Below are positions 11,190-24,100 of a stretch of 64,000 bases of DNA, in pieces (within the stretch, counting starts at the first letter, position 1; every line of letters begins with the position of its first letter). The translations under genes and the position numbers were made by a program. Source of the stretch: Cerrena zonata (Eukaryota; Basidiomycota; Agaricomycetes; Polyporales; Cerrenaceae); NCBI GenBank assembly GCA_038087015.1, contig JASBNA010000003.1:1302001-1366000 (forward strand), given 5' to 3'. The notes beneath the pieces are model-generated. The model was not told where the DNA came from, did no database searches, and saw only the letters and a program-made list of their open reading frames with translations.

Positions 11190-14100
11190 TTAAATGTTCT
11201 GGCATACAGTGCAGTCAAACGTGATACGGTCGCGGAACAATGCAGCTGCAAAAACACATCAGAATATGAACGCGTAAAGCAAGTTTCCCAATGAAACTCA
11301 CGTAGAACGATAAGGGCCGCCAACGCAGCAACCACGATGATGTAGACGGAGGTATATTTGAAGACCTGATTGTATTTGAGTTGAAAGGACTAAAAAGAGA
11401 ACAGAAGGAATACATACGATCCAGCGACGTCGACGCTTCTGCTTCGTAGAGAAAAGTGGGGGTCTAATTTGCTTAGAAGGACGCAACCAGACTAGAATAT
11501 GGGATCAGAACCAGTGACTTGTGAACAAGGAGATTTCAACTTACACATCATCATTGAGTGCAACTTGTCGATGAACGGAATGAGTGTAGCGGGCATCAAC
11601 ACGATCAACAGAATGTGGGCGAGAAGGAAGTCGGAACTCCACAAGGACATCTCCACGATCTTGACAATATATTCACGAGCAGGCTGCGAGAACGCTGAAC
11701 TGCCCAAGCCTCGGCCATACCATTTACCAGACCACCATGCGCGATTCGTCTCATCGTGTTTGTATTCACGAGTGAGGAATACACCGATGAGGATCTTCTG
11801 GATAGCACGTTGGATGGCAACAATGGCGACGACACCGAGGACGGCATGCGATGCATCCCAAAGTTCCAAGAACCACTGAGAACAAATCAGCTTAGGTATT
11901 CGAGAATCATATACCAATAACACTCACGAAGAACTCGAAGAAAGCAACAAGGCCAATAAGACTCAAGAAATGAGCGAGGGTGGCCATGACAGCTGGGAAC
12001 TTCTTCCATGACTCGAGCATTGGTCCAATGAACAGGGAGATGAAGAACAAGGCAAGCAGGATTGTTGCGTTCCAAACAACTGGACCAACCGCAATGATAC
12101 CAATACGGATCAATGGACTTGGGGGAGTTCTACCATTGACGTCGGGGAATGACTTCACGAACATGTAAGCAACAACGAAGATGGTGGCAATGCAGATGGG
12201 CCAGATGATTTCGGCGAAGATGACTGCACTCCAAGGTGCTCGAGCGACATCTCCTGAGAGTTTCTCTGACGGGTGTCCAAGTTTCTTCTTCTTGTAACCA
12301 GTAATCATTGTTCGCGAGAGTCGACAGTAGCCGTACCAGCTGTTGGACGTTGTCTTTGAGTTACCACGAGACATCCATCTCAAGAACTCTCGGTAATCGA
12401 CAATGAAATCGAAGTACGAGAATTGATGGGGGTTGAAGATGAATGGTGCGATACAGAGGGACAAGACGGAGAACCAGAAGTAGATCAGGTAAGGAGTCCA
12501 GATAGCCATGGTAGCGTACAAGAGCAGCAGGATGTTCCTCATGCCCATATAAATACTTGGGCCAGCGAAACGTGAATAGAGGATAGTGAATGAAAGCCTA
12601 GTAGTAGCAAAACCACGACCCGTGGCGATGTATCGAGCACCACCAAACGTCAAGTTACTCAAAATAGACTGAGAGTAAACTTGGGTCGAGAAAACTTCGA
12701 AGATGGGCGATAGTGACAAGAAATGTTTCCCTAGACGAATCAAGGCTTTCCCGGTTCCACGCTCGAGTAGTTCTAGGAAGGGTTAGTTCTTTCTTGGAAT
12801 GCAAGATAGATCACGATACATACCTTGCAAGAACAGTGGCAAGAAAGCAATGAAGAAGACCAAGAAAATGGACTGAATACAACGCTTGATCCAGTCGAAG
12901 ACAGGGATCAAATTGTAGCATCCTGGCTGACCGGCAAGCACATTGCCTTGGGAGTCTATCTTACAGATGGCAAGTTGCTTGTTAAGAGTACCGATGAAAA
13001 GCACTGAAAAGGATATTAGATATGACATGAGAAAGAGGTATATGCACCCACATGTAACCATAAACACTTGAATGGAGTAAATAACCAAGATATTGTTGAT
13101 GTGGAAACCGGCGTGAGCGTAGTAGAACGTGAGGAATCGATCCAGAGGCAATTGAGTTCCGAGATAGTAATACTCTCGACTGAGCTGTTGTTCACCCATT
13201 CCCATTCCAAGCTTGGTCTGGAAGTTGAGAATGGTACCGAAACCAAGATCACGTCCCTTTCCGCACTGGTAGTACTCGGCGTGCTTAATACGTCCACCAC
13301 GGCAGTTTGCAGTCATACCAGCGAAAATATCTTCGTTGACGTGAAGACCCTTCTGCGCTTTAGAAACACCACCACGAGTAGCCATGAAAGTTGCGTTGAG
13401 GAAATCGGGGTGACCGTAATGAAGTTTACCTCCAATCCAGGCGAGGGCACGAGGCGTCATGGTACCGAATGTTTGTTCCTTTCCAGCTGCAATATCACCG
13501 AGGACACCGATGTTCTCCGAGAAAATGTACTCGCGAGTACCGACGATGGCAATGGGGTACTTGTTGAATTCCTTGTGACCCCATTGAGCGTACGGACTCT
13601 GGCTCGAGATGGAATATTCCTCGAATTCACCAAGAACGTTTCGAATCTTCAAACACTCCTCCAGGTAGTTATCCTGGTTAGCGTCGATGAGTTGCAGGTA
13701 TTCTCCGCGGTAGAAGATGATGGCATGGTTCTGGTTGTCAGATTTACCGTCTCCCAAAATCGGGTTACCAGGAAGCTCAACGCGGAACTTGGGCTTGCGC
13801 CTGCTGGTCTTGGGGTCGATTTCGGAGTGACCGTCAATGAGAGTAGAGAATATGCGGGGTTCGCCACCGTTCTTGCCGGCTTCCTCGTCAAGGTATGCAA
13901 TTTGCAAGTCAGGATAGGCACGAAGAAGGAATTCGGCGTTCTCCAACTCTTCCTTGTTGAACTTGGCATAACGTTGCATGGAAACGGTGAATTTGAATTT
14001 ACGACGGGACATGCGTTCGAGTTCACGTTCCAAACGGTCGGTGTTGCCAGCGAATCTCTGGACGATCTGAGGGTTCTCAACTCGGTACATAAGCTTGATG

Positions 14101-17066
14101 GCCTTAGCGTAGTTCATCATTCCGGAAACTGTGCGATACAAGGTCTGAGCGCGAAGAGATGCCCAAATACGTGTTCGGAGGGTGTACTCGGGGGCTGAAG
14201 TCTTGAAACCAATGCAGTAGAACGGTAAATCATCAGCCCGACTGCTCTTCTCGTTCGTGCTGCTCGTGCCATCGAACTGGGCTGACTCCTCTGCGAGAAT
14301 CTTGGTATCCTTGACAAAGTTATCCCACTCCACGGGATGGAGTTGTTTGAGGTACTCGAGCAAGGTGACACGCGTGTTCTGGTCTTCCTCCTTGATAATC
14401 TCACGTAAACTGAGAAGAATCTTTTCAGAGTAGTGAGGAACCAAGACGGTGAATGTGGGCATGGCATCGACAGGCAAGGGTTCAGGAATGGCCGTGGTAA
14501 GCGAAGAAGCGAAGAATGAGATACGACGTTCAGCTTCACCACCTGCGGGGAAGAAGTCACCACTGTTGCCTTTGTTGGCGGTGAAGAACGGAGGAGCGCG
14601 AAGGGTACGGTGACCATCTGGCCCGTCCATTTGGTGGTAAAGTAGGCGTTGAACATGGTCGATGGAGAGTAGGTGTTCACGATACATTGAGATAATGATC
14701 GCGTTCCAGACTTGTGATACGAGGACCTAGATGACCGAGAACCTTGTGTAACCGTTCATGAGTGCAGAAAAATGATCAAAACTGACCTTAGGCTTGTATT
14801 TAACTTCCATTTCAGATGTAGCAAGCATCTTGGCGTAGATGCGCTTGGGCAAGCGGGTGTACACTTCGCTCCAGGGTGTCCAGATAGACAGACCCAAGGA
14901 GAACGAGCGAGCGATGGAGAATACAACGACCCAAATGATGTACCACAAGTATGTGTCCAGGAAGAACAGGATGAGATCCATGACATACATAATCGTGAGG
15001 GCGAACGGGACCTGGTTTTGGCACAAACTGTTTCCGAAGAACCTGTCGTTACATCCTTGAACCTTTGTCCTCGCCATGACGGCGATAGGGCTACTGAAAG
15101 ACGATGTCAAGAAGAAGTACGACTCCGCGAACTTGCATCCGAAGACGAGAACCCAGAGCATGATAGATCCCGTACGAGCACTTCGTGTGAGGGTGGGGTA
15201 TGAAGCCGTGAAGGTCTGCGAAGCCATATATTTTCGTGCTTTACCAGCCACACGATCACCGAACATGCGACCAGAGGGGATGATACCGAAAGTGAGAGTG
15301 GCGACTACGGAGACAAAGAACTGAACAATGCCAATGATAAGGGGTATGTTCGAAGGTGCCGGACGGTCATCAACAGATGCGATATAGACGGTGGGGCCAC
15401 CGGTCAAGGCGAGAACTATGAGTAAGAATATCAGTCGTGTCGTCAGATGCGAAGCATTGTGCCAGGTAGTAGGTATGTAGGAAAATTCGGCGATCGTAGC
15501 AGCAATCATGATCAATGTCGCGACAGCACCGCCCAAAGCAGTTGCCGACCAAGTCATCGGAGCAGAAGGGAATTGCTTGTTCTTGGGTGCATAAACTTTC
15601 GGCGAGTTGTAAGCAGTGTAAAACCAGAAGACTGCGACATGAAGAATCCAGATACGGTTGAAGTTGACTAGGAGATGTGCAATGGAACGTTTCTCGAGAT
15701 AGGTTTTGAAGAACACCTTATTCCATTCAACCTGGCTAAGTTTCATGAATCGTTGGGGCGCGGGTATATCAACAAGCCGTTGCTAGAGCTATTTGTGAGA
15801 AGCTGAGTTTCGGATAATAGAAGAAAAACATACACCACCCCGCAGGACAATTTTAGCAAGGCCCTCGGGATACCAGAAAAGTTGATTGATATCGTCGTAT
15901 CCAATAATCTTGTCATGATCCTTCTCCTTACGCACGAATTTGCCTTCGACAACTTCATACCCTTGATCCCGCATAAACCTATAGAGGGGCTTAATAATGG
16001 TCTCAAGGTAGAGGCCTTCGGGAACAGGATCCACTCGGTTTTGACATTCGGGGCTACGATAGTAGTCGTCCGCGCATTTGAAGATGAAACAAAGACACTC
16101 TGGAGTGAACCTGATATTACCGGCTTCACCCCAGCAAAGCAACCACAAAGCGATCTGGCGAAGTCGATCATATTGGCTCATGCTGTTCATGGCAGTACGC
16201 CATCGGTTTAAAGCAGTATCAAGTGACTTCGTACCAGCGGTCTTGACCTGGCCTTTGACACTGCGCAAACGTTGTAGACCGGGGTTTTGAGACTGACCGA
16301 CAGCATCGTCAAGGTTCAATTGGGCAGCAAAATACCACTTGCGGTAGTTCGCATGTTGACCACCGATGTAGTCCGCGTGAATGGTCAATAGGGCTTGGTT
16401 GGGAGTCATTCGGGAAGCCCGAGAGTCGAGGAGATGCATCAGGAAATCGAACTGGGATGGTACGATCAGCGCTTAGGTATAATGAATGATCCTTAGCGAG
16501 AGGTCACCCACCTGATTACGCATGGAGTCCTTTTGGAACCCAAATTTGTGAGTGAGGTCCAGGAAAATATCTTCAATCTCCTCCATAGACATCGGGATTT
16601 GACGTTCAGCAGCCCAAGCCGGATATGGCTCTCTTGATCCAGGGATGTCGGAGAATGGGTTGTTGTACCCACTAGTACTGGTACTCATATGCGAGTCGAC
16701 AGAGGAGCTGTAATGACGGGCATCACGGACATCTTCGTAGCTGGCAGTTGCTGAAAGCGAATATATCAGTACTTTGCTGGAATTGCCGAGAACGAAGGAG
16801 CCGTGGGATACATAGCCCCTTCAGCTTTGTATACTATTCCTTCGTCACATAGACGAGATAAGATACTGTGCATACAAGGACTCACATTGGGGCGTGTATT
16901 GTCCAGAATAGGGCCCTGTTAGTGGAACGGCACTCGCATTTCGACTGTTATAATGATCACTTCCGACAGAGTCTACGGAGTATTGACGAGAAGGTTGCGA
17001 ATAAGGCGATGCGCCCGCGAAGGGATTATGAGGATCAGGCTGTCCGTACCCAGGACGGCCAGCCAT
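11190..17066 (-). CDS. FKS1: 1,3-beta-glucan synthase catalytic subunit (GT48)
   Basis: Plasma-membrane enzyme that makes wall 1,3-beta-glucan from UDP-glucose; target of echinocandins. Start at 17066 ([16 protein letters not shown]), with a Pro/Tyr/Ser-rich disordered N-terminus. The FKS1 N-terminal domain follows ([30 protein letters not shown]), then the first membrane group, the central cytosolic GT48 domain ([75 protein letters not shown]) and the second membrane group. The C-terminus is [13 protein letters not shown]...[19 protein letters not shown]. About ten short introns; the longest exon is 14687-12783. The frame is intact throughout, unlike several neighbours. Length, about 1,770 residues, is normal. 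Adjacent genes are not wall-related. Confidence 0.95.
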
Positions 17067-17541
17067 GTAGCAAGAATCTAGAGGAAAGACGGGCTGAAAA
17101 GAGACCTAGGTTCTTGATGATAGTGGTAGAAAAGAGCGAAGCGACCAGCAACAAGCTCGTGTTGGGTCTAGTTAGCAAGAATGGACCGTCTTGGCGTCGA
17201 AGGAGGAATAATGGTGAATTAGGGGTGGTCGACGTGGTCGTCGTTGAGGAAAGAATCGTTATGGGAGACAACAAGCCGTCTTGATTCTCGGCGCCTTTCA
17301 TCTGTTTCTCGGGCGCGTGGGAAATCTGTCTCTACGTCTGTGTCTCTGCCTCTCGCATATTGGGTCAGAACCGTCCATTCAACGCCCCAGACACACAGAG
17401 TACCCATGTGTTCTGTCTTCGTATTTCATTATATCCAACAGCTTATGCAACGTCTTTTTCTAATGGCGCAGACGTTCGTGAACTTTACAAGCGCTGATCT
17501 TCCCGGAACACTGCGGTCAATATGGTTGACAAGGTAAGCAA
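17067..17541. other. upstream region of the glucan synthase gene
   Basis: Non-coding as far as can be seen; presumed promoter and 5'UTR of the minus-strand glucan synthase. Purine-rich on the plus strand around 17090-17280, i.e. CT-rich in the sense of transcription, consistent with a fungal start-site region. Confidence 0.4.
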
Positions 17542-17869
17542 TCAAGAATGGTTGGAACAGACAGATGCCACAGCTTTGGCTACTCCGAAACTACTCCAAC
17601 AATCATTCCAACCCGAGACAATGTCATGCATCGTTACACAGGAGACACACGGCGACTCACCGAATTTCAGGGCCAGCCAGTTCACTTGGCACCATTTTGT
17701 CAAAGCTATTTTCGGATTGTGGGGCACCAAGCTTAAGATTCATTATATGATAAATCTGACTAATGGAAACAGTGCAAGTTAGGAAAGCATGCCTCTTGGT
17801 AATGGCCGCAGTCGGAGTGTCAGCACATTTACTGATCTCAGCTTCAAATGCATCAATCGGAGGGTACAC
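17542..17869 (-). other. possible exon pair of an unrecognised minus-strand gene
   Basis: After a good acceptor (TTTACAG|GGAGTG) the minus strand reads GVYPPIDAFEAEISKCADTP and continues about 70 codons to ...SELAGPEIR. There a GTGAGT donor could splice to a short exon ending VAKAVASVCSNHS before a stop at 17542. The composition looks coding, but no start codon is visible: the frame upstream meets a TAG inside the end of the SET gene. It may be an alternative 3' end, a decayed gene or chance. Not assigned to a family. Confidence 0.25.
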
Positions 17870-17882
17870 TCCCTGTAAAGTA

Positions 17883-19595
17883 TTAAAAATCCACCCCGTC
17901 TATTATGTTATTCGCAACACAACTTGCTACTTCTAGCTCTTCGAGCCATAGTTTTTGAATGTTCCCCATGGCCCAGTGATACCACTCTGGCATGGTACCG
18001 TTTGAATTCCTCTGATCAAGTTTCTCTAGATTCTCTGTTGCTCTAGAAGAAATCGTTTTGCAAATGTCTAGCATAGTTTGTTTCCATAGTTGCTCGTTCG
18101 TTTGTGAAATCACGTCCTTCTCGCCGAGTAACACGTCCTTCCAACTCTGTATTTCGTTTTGAATCTGGTCCTCTGTACAATGCAACAGTCGCAGCGCAGT
18201 GACTAGACGGTAGGATGGGTGGGCTGGCTGAGGTGTCGAATGCAAGGTCCAATCGCTGTTGCTGTGTCAAGGCATGTTCATAGGACCTTAACGCAACTAC
18301 GTACCCCCAATATCCTTCCTGTTCAAGGATTTCTCGTATTTGATCTCCTAGAAGACCTTTGGCCATAAAGCAAGCTTCTACAATATCATTGACGTCCACC
18401 TCTCCATCGAAACGTCCCTCGTGTACATCGCCTTCGTTCCAGATGTTGACAAAGCCATATTCGACAAGTAACCTTCGGTTCGAATGGGCGCCATATCGTA
18501 AGAAAAGCTCAGTATCTTCGGATATGACACCTTCGCAGTTTGAGACGAAGGTGTAATCCCCTCCTAAGGTTTTGCTTCGTTTACCAGGTCCCGAAGTCGG
18601 CACAGGAGGCTGGGAAACTGGAGGCAAAACAGGCAGAATATGCGTGTCGTGTGGCGCATGATTTGCAAAATCCAAAATAGGACAGAGGGTCATGTTGAGT
18701 GACGACGAAGGCAAAGGATCGAGACGGTAATATATGCACCGTGTATTCACTAAGCTTTCCATCAGCTCATGCCAAGAATTTGAAACACCTGAACCGACCG
18801 GATAACCAAGCCCATGTATAGTCCATCTTGAAGCCAAGATCCTCTTTGCGGAATCTATCTAGATGGGCTGCGTTGCAGGCGGGAATTTTGCTTGTGGTTG
18901 GGCGTGATGTCTATTAAATGCAAGATCGTCGTCGCAAACAAGGGCACGGATATAGGGTATGAATGTCTCACCACGTAGCTCCGTATAGCGTCCCAGTCCT
19001 TCCAGAATCCAGACTTCAAATCATGCAGTGAGGATGATGTTGACGGGGGCAAGGTGGAAAGTAAGTTCTGGTAATGAATCATATTTCGGATTCCTAATTC
19101 AATTGCAACAGACCAGACGAGCGGATGACTGTCAAAACTTTTGGGCATAGTATCAATGAATGGCCCAAACAGCGGGTCTTCCGAATCGCCATTTGTTGGT
19201 GGTTTGTATAGAAGAAGATGGAGCGAAATCATCTGGACAGGGGATAGTGTCCGACCCTGCAGTGGCGGATAAATTTTAGAAAGAGTTCGACTATTGATCA
19301 TCGCAGTCGCTGGAATGGTAAATAGTGCAGTATTTGGCTGAGAAAATAATCATTGAGCTGTCGGTAGAAGCAGAACAATCCGCTTTAGTTACAGGTATAG
19401 GACAGGCAGCAAAAAGTCCTTTCCCAGCTCCTGAATGTAGCGCATACATTCAGTGCAAGACGCTTTATACGCAAATGTCTTCTTACCTGGAGCATATTTA
19501 CATTCCACCAATAAATTCTCGTTGTCAATTTGCATACCATGACTGTCCTTTAACCACGAAAGCAGTGTCTTCCATCTTCGAAATTGATCACCCAT
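17883..19595 (-). CDS. SET-domain protein, Rubisco-LSMT/RKM type
   Basis: Probable protein lysine methyltransferase of the split-SET class typified by plant LSMT and yeast RKM enzymes. Start at 19595 (MGDQFRRWKTLLSWLKDSHG); the N-terminal SET part reads APGAGKGLFAACPIPPNTALFTIP, then TLSPVQMISLHLLLY. The C-terminal SET part has CPILDFANHAPHD (the NH motif region), ELFLRYGAHSNRRLLVEYGFV, then the substrate-binding helical domain and the ending GVDF. A 43-nt intron at 18304-18262 has a strong GTACGT donor and joins GYWG to NSDWTLHSTPQ. One extra base in CC at 18834-18835 breaks the frame between RFRKEDL and ASRWTIHGLGY. Substrate unknown. Divergent from the dehydrogenase gene. Confidence 0.8.
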
Positions 19596-19939
19596 GCCGT
19601 GGTAATGTCAGGAATCGTAATGGCGGAAAATAGAAAATGATGAGGCGTGGTTCCGACGGAAAGGGGAGGACAAGCGAGTTCCGTTGATGTGGGGCTAAAA
19701 TCGACCACCACCCGCCCAGCAAGCTGTTGAACTGTATGCCCTTGTGAATGCAAACGATTGCGAAAGTGTGTCGTCGTGAGCTCGTAGATATGGTAGGCTC
19801 TCACGGAACAAAGTGGGAACTGATCAGATAGCGTTCTTTATAAACAGTGGCTTCACGATTGCTCGCCCTGAACAGGCTACATCGCTTCCCCGTCCAGACA
19901 TTACCCATATTCAGAACATCTCCAACATTTTATCGCAAG

Positions 19940-21021
19940 ATGTCCGTATTCAACTCATCTCGCTTGCACAACAAGAACGTGCTCATTACCGGAGCGAGTG
20001 TCGGAATTGGTGCAGTGAGTTGTAACCTTATCTCCAATCATTGACTCGGTCCTGACAGCGATCATCTGTATGTAGGCTACTGCACTTCTGTTTGCAAAGG
20101 TACCGAGATACCTGCTCGACTCATCTTTCATAAAGTAACGTGATTTAGGCTGGCTCGAATGTGATCCTGGCTGCTCGTAGGGTAGATGCACTGACCGTCG
20201 TCGCGGACGCATGTAAAGCTGCCCACAAGGAGTCTGGTGTTCAAGCAGGAGGCAAATTTGCAGTGGTACAACTCGATGTCTCTGACAGGAAACAAATCGC
20301 CTCATTCGTGGAGAAGATTCCTGAGGATTTGCGAAAGGTTGATGTCTTGGGTATGTCCCAATTATTTGAACCTCAGAAATAACACCTGACTATATGCGTC
20401 TTAGTGAACAATGCTGGCTTTGTTCTTGGTGTGGAGAAGATTGGTGATATTTCTGAGGATGACATGGAAGCCATGTTCAGGACCAACGTATTTGGTCTGA
20501 TCTCAGTCACTCAGCAATTCGTCAAAGGTTCGACCGAAGATTACACCTTCAGAAAATTACATGCTAACAGTTTATTCTAGACTTCAGAGCACGTAACACT
20601 GGTCACATCATCAACATTGGCTCGGTTGCTGGTCGTGAGCCTTACGCCGGTGGCGGTATTTACTGCGCTACCAAACATGCAGTGAATTCGTTCAATGGTA
20701 CACTTCTCAGGGAGCTCGTTGATACGAAAGTCCGGGTTACCGAAATTCAGCCTGGAATGGTTGAGACCGAGTTCTCGGTTGTCCGATTCCGTGGTGACAA
20801 GTCCAAAGCGGATAGTGTTTACCAAGGCCTGCAGCCTCGTAAGGAAATTTCTCTACTATCCCTTGAGTCTCTTCTAATAAATCTTGCATCTAGTCGTCGC
20901 CCAAGACATTGCAGAGGAAATTGTCTGGGCCGCATCACGACCACCTCACGTCAATCTTGCTGAAGTTTACGTCCTTCCAGTCAACCAGGCTTCACCAACT
21001 CTCAGCTACCGAGGCAACTGA
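19940..21021 (+). CDS. short-chain dehydrogenase/reductase, YdfG/serine-dehydrogenase type
   Basis: Classical SDR of about 270 residues, probably NADP-dependent and acting on a hydroxy acid or small alcohol; the substrate cannot be read from sequence. Nucleotide-binding [12 protein letters not shown], catalytic Ser in [12 protein letters not shown], and the YCATK pair are all present; the C-terminus is [18 protein letters not shown]. Six exons with intact frame (introns after GIGA, FAK, VDVL, QFVK and LQP). The first ATG in frame is 19940 ([12 protein letters not shown]). The frame stays open 31 codons upstream to a GTG at 19847 and reads like a mitochondrial presequence; see findings. Divergent from the SET gene with about 345 bp between starts. 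Confidence 0.88.
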
Positions 21022-21192
21022 CTATTTGGAATTGGTACAAACGCAAGATTGTAGATATACTTGTAATCTACTCATGACAACATTATTTCATAGTGAGGAA
21101 TAAATCAAAAATAGTATGCAAGAAATGTACTCAGTAAGTAGCAGCAACGCAGACAGAAACAATAACTGGCGAAAAGAATGTGGGCAATGAGT

Positions 21193-24100
21193 TCAACTCT
21201 TTGCTTTCTTACTCTTGCTTCGTGTAGCTTTCGCGGGTGCTGGCACCGGTTCTGGGGGAAGGTCATCGTCATAAACGAACTTCTTCACCACGATGTTCTC
21301 AGCTACAAGTCCCGTCAAGGGCACAGCAGCATTAAGAACATTCCCCATATTATCAAGACGGAGTGTCTAGACATTTCAAATTGGTGAGTGTACATGTAAA
21401 AGAGACCGAGTGATACACACCTTTGCCGTAGGCGCAAGACAACCACGCTTCATAAACTCTTCCCTATGTTTCCGGCTTGGGTTCGGTAATCCATCATCGA
21501 GATACACAGTTGTAGCCAAACCGCGATCCCACTTCACACGCTTCTCGTTCATCTCGTCACCTTGTTGCTCTTCCATTCGACCGCGCTTGATCACTCTCTC
21601 CGGTCTAGCTGGAGTCTCGTAATCTTCTTCGTCACCAGGACCTCTTCGATGTTTCACAGGCATGCCGTCCACATCCTGTTCGATATCCATATTCACAGCA
21701 TCGATATCACCTTCCCCTAGGTCGATAGTGTCCACGGTCGTGTCTGCAATGGAATCTGCTGTAGCGTCTGGATCACCGCTACGCCGAGCTCTCCTCTCCG
21801 CACGTTGTGATCTCTGCATCACCCTCTCTTCCTTCTGTCGCTCCAACGATGTTTTCACTTTAGTCGTAGGACTGTCGGGTCTCTTCCCATCCACTCTTAC
21901 AACCTCCGTCTCCAATTTCACAACATAATCTTGATTTCGTTGAGTATTTGCCGACGTAATGGATCGAAGCGCCGACGCCGTGATCCCGAAGATAGTAGGT
22001 TCAAAGTTTGCTCGTGTCCGGCGGCGAGGAGCCGCGGGTTGTGTTTCGACAACGCCAAAGACATCAGAAGGAGGTTGTGACATCTTTCGTGCTCGTGTCA
22101 TACGACGCACACCGCGAGATGAACTTTCTAAAGGTTCTGACGGTTCCAGAGGTGTTTCGGGTATCAGTGACGGCGGAATTGTTTGTGAAGGGGTTTCAGA
22201 TGTAATAGTGGCAGGCTCAGGTGAATTGACAGGAATTGGTGCAGACGAGTCTAAAGGTGGTGACGAGATAGGTTGTGATGCTTCTTCCTGTGTAGCCACA
22301 GAAACTGGATGTGGGCCCGGGGACGCAAGGAGAGCGCTTTCGACCGCTGGTAACCGAGATAGGGTGTCCTCAACAATTGTGTGTGGTGGTGAAGGTGTAG
22401 CCGCCTTCGTTTTCGGAGCCCCAACTGCTCGACGCATCTTGATCTTTGGAACTTCGCCAGTATTTCTGACGCCTTTATGTTTCAAAGGACTGCGAAGAGG
22501 AGATGGCGTAGAAGCCTTCCTAGCAGCAGTCATAGTTGATTGAACTCGTCTTACGAGTACAACTGGCTTGACTCCGGGAGGAGACGCTCTACCCACATCT
22601 TCCCGTTTCCTCTTTAGGGCAGTTACTTCAGGGCGGGGAGCATTGAAGCTTGATACCGTAGTAGCACGACTGGCAGCAGTACCAGGTCCAGGACCTGCCA
22701 AACTAGTACCACTCTGGTCATCAGAACTACTCCCACAGACTATAGGTCTACCCGTAGCCTTACGCATACGAATAGGTTGTTCCTATATGATAATCTAATT
22801 TAGGCAAAGTCTAAAACTTTAAAATAGGATTGCTCACTGGACGACTGGGCGCCGGAGTGGGTGCAGTAGGTTTAGTAGGCACAGGCTGAACTTGCGGCTG
22901 CGTGGGTTTCGGGGCAATCTTTACATATTTCGTAACAGCAGGCCTAATAGGAGCAGGTCTAGCATACGGCTTCGTACCAATCCTTGGTATCTTAGTTTCT
23001 AATCGAGAAGTAGGCTGTCGAAGACTGGACGATGATTTCGTTGGACTACTCTTCACTGGAGTAACATCATATATCTTGATAGCGATTGGTGGTCCTTCGT
23101 CTTGGTTTTCGTCTCCTTCAGGTATGGAACTGGGTATGCGAGTATGTGCGGGTATGATTGGATGGGGTAAGGGTTTAGGTCGTTGTGTAGATGGTATACC
23201 AGACGAATTCCCAGGAGGTCTCTTGAAGAAACCATCTTTCCCTAAAGTCAATTTCGGTATTGTTCTTTGTGGTGGTTCCAGCGAGGTACTACGCTCAAGC
23301 TTCGAGACAACCAAAGGACGTGGCTCTTCAGATCGACTCCGGAAGACAGATGGCCGACTTGGAGTAGGTAGTTGGCTACCTTGAAGTCTGAGTGGTGGAG
23401 GCTTAGAGGCCGAAGGGAATGCTTGTGGGAGCAGGACGCGCTTGGCTGGACTACGGTTTGGGTCATTCAATGGTAGCCGAATAAACGGAGAAGGTTGAGA
23501 GTCGCCTACAGAGACCGACGGTAACGCCAGGGACTTCTGGGGCGAAACCGTACCTTCTCTGAGAGCCTGGGACATAGGTACTCGGCGAGCAGGCGTACGA
23601 GTGGCATCTGGGAATTTGGATGGAGAAGCTGGTGTTCCTTGACCTGGAGAAGAAGGCGGTGGCGGTGTTCGTGATTCAGGTATAGACTCTAGTTGATTAG
23701 ATATTGGTAACTCCGAGCGGGATTCTGCTGCAGCCCTCGCATTGGACTCTGATATATCTTGGTCCAGGTCCTCACAAGCAGTAGGTAATAGTTGGGACAG
23801 AACAACAGCGGATGTTGGAGAAAGGGAATCAAGGCGCGTGTAAGAGCTGACCGTACGTCTCTGAGGTGATCGAGAACGACGAGATAACGAGCCATCGACG
23901 GTAGGGACTAATCGAGTACTACCGGTAGGCTGAGAGGACGGTTCATCTTCGGCTTCATCAGAAACAACAACTATCTCTCTTTCTTTGCCCTTTATACTTT
24001 TTCTGCGGGCAGGACCTACTACTATGGGGGAAACATCAATCGCTCTCTGAGCGGATTTCGGTGGTGAAAGAGATGTGAGAGGAACAACAAGAGGTGAACA

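Noticed and set aside
13068..14198. 376-codon open frame on the plus strand
   Set aside because: Lies antisense to the central catalytic exon of the glucan synthase, whose frame is certain. It is a shadow of biased codon use, and its sequence resembles no protein.
18262..18304. Apparent frameshift in the SET gene between GYWG and NSDWTLHSTPQ
   Set aside because: A 43-nt intron with a GTACGT donor and CACAG acceptor joins the two frames exactly, so no base error is needed.
21959..22543. 194-codon frame on the plus strand inside the disordered protein gene
   Set aside because: Antisense shadow; Gly/Val/Ser-rich and without splice or start support, while the minus-strand frame runs unbroken for kilobases.
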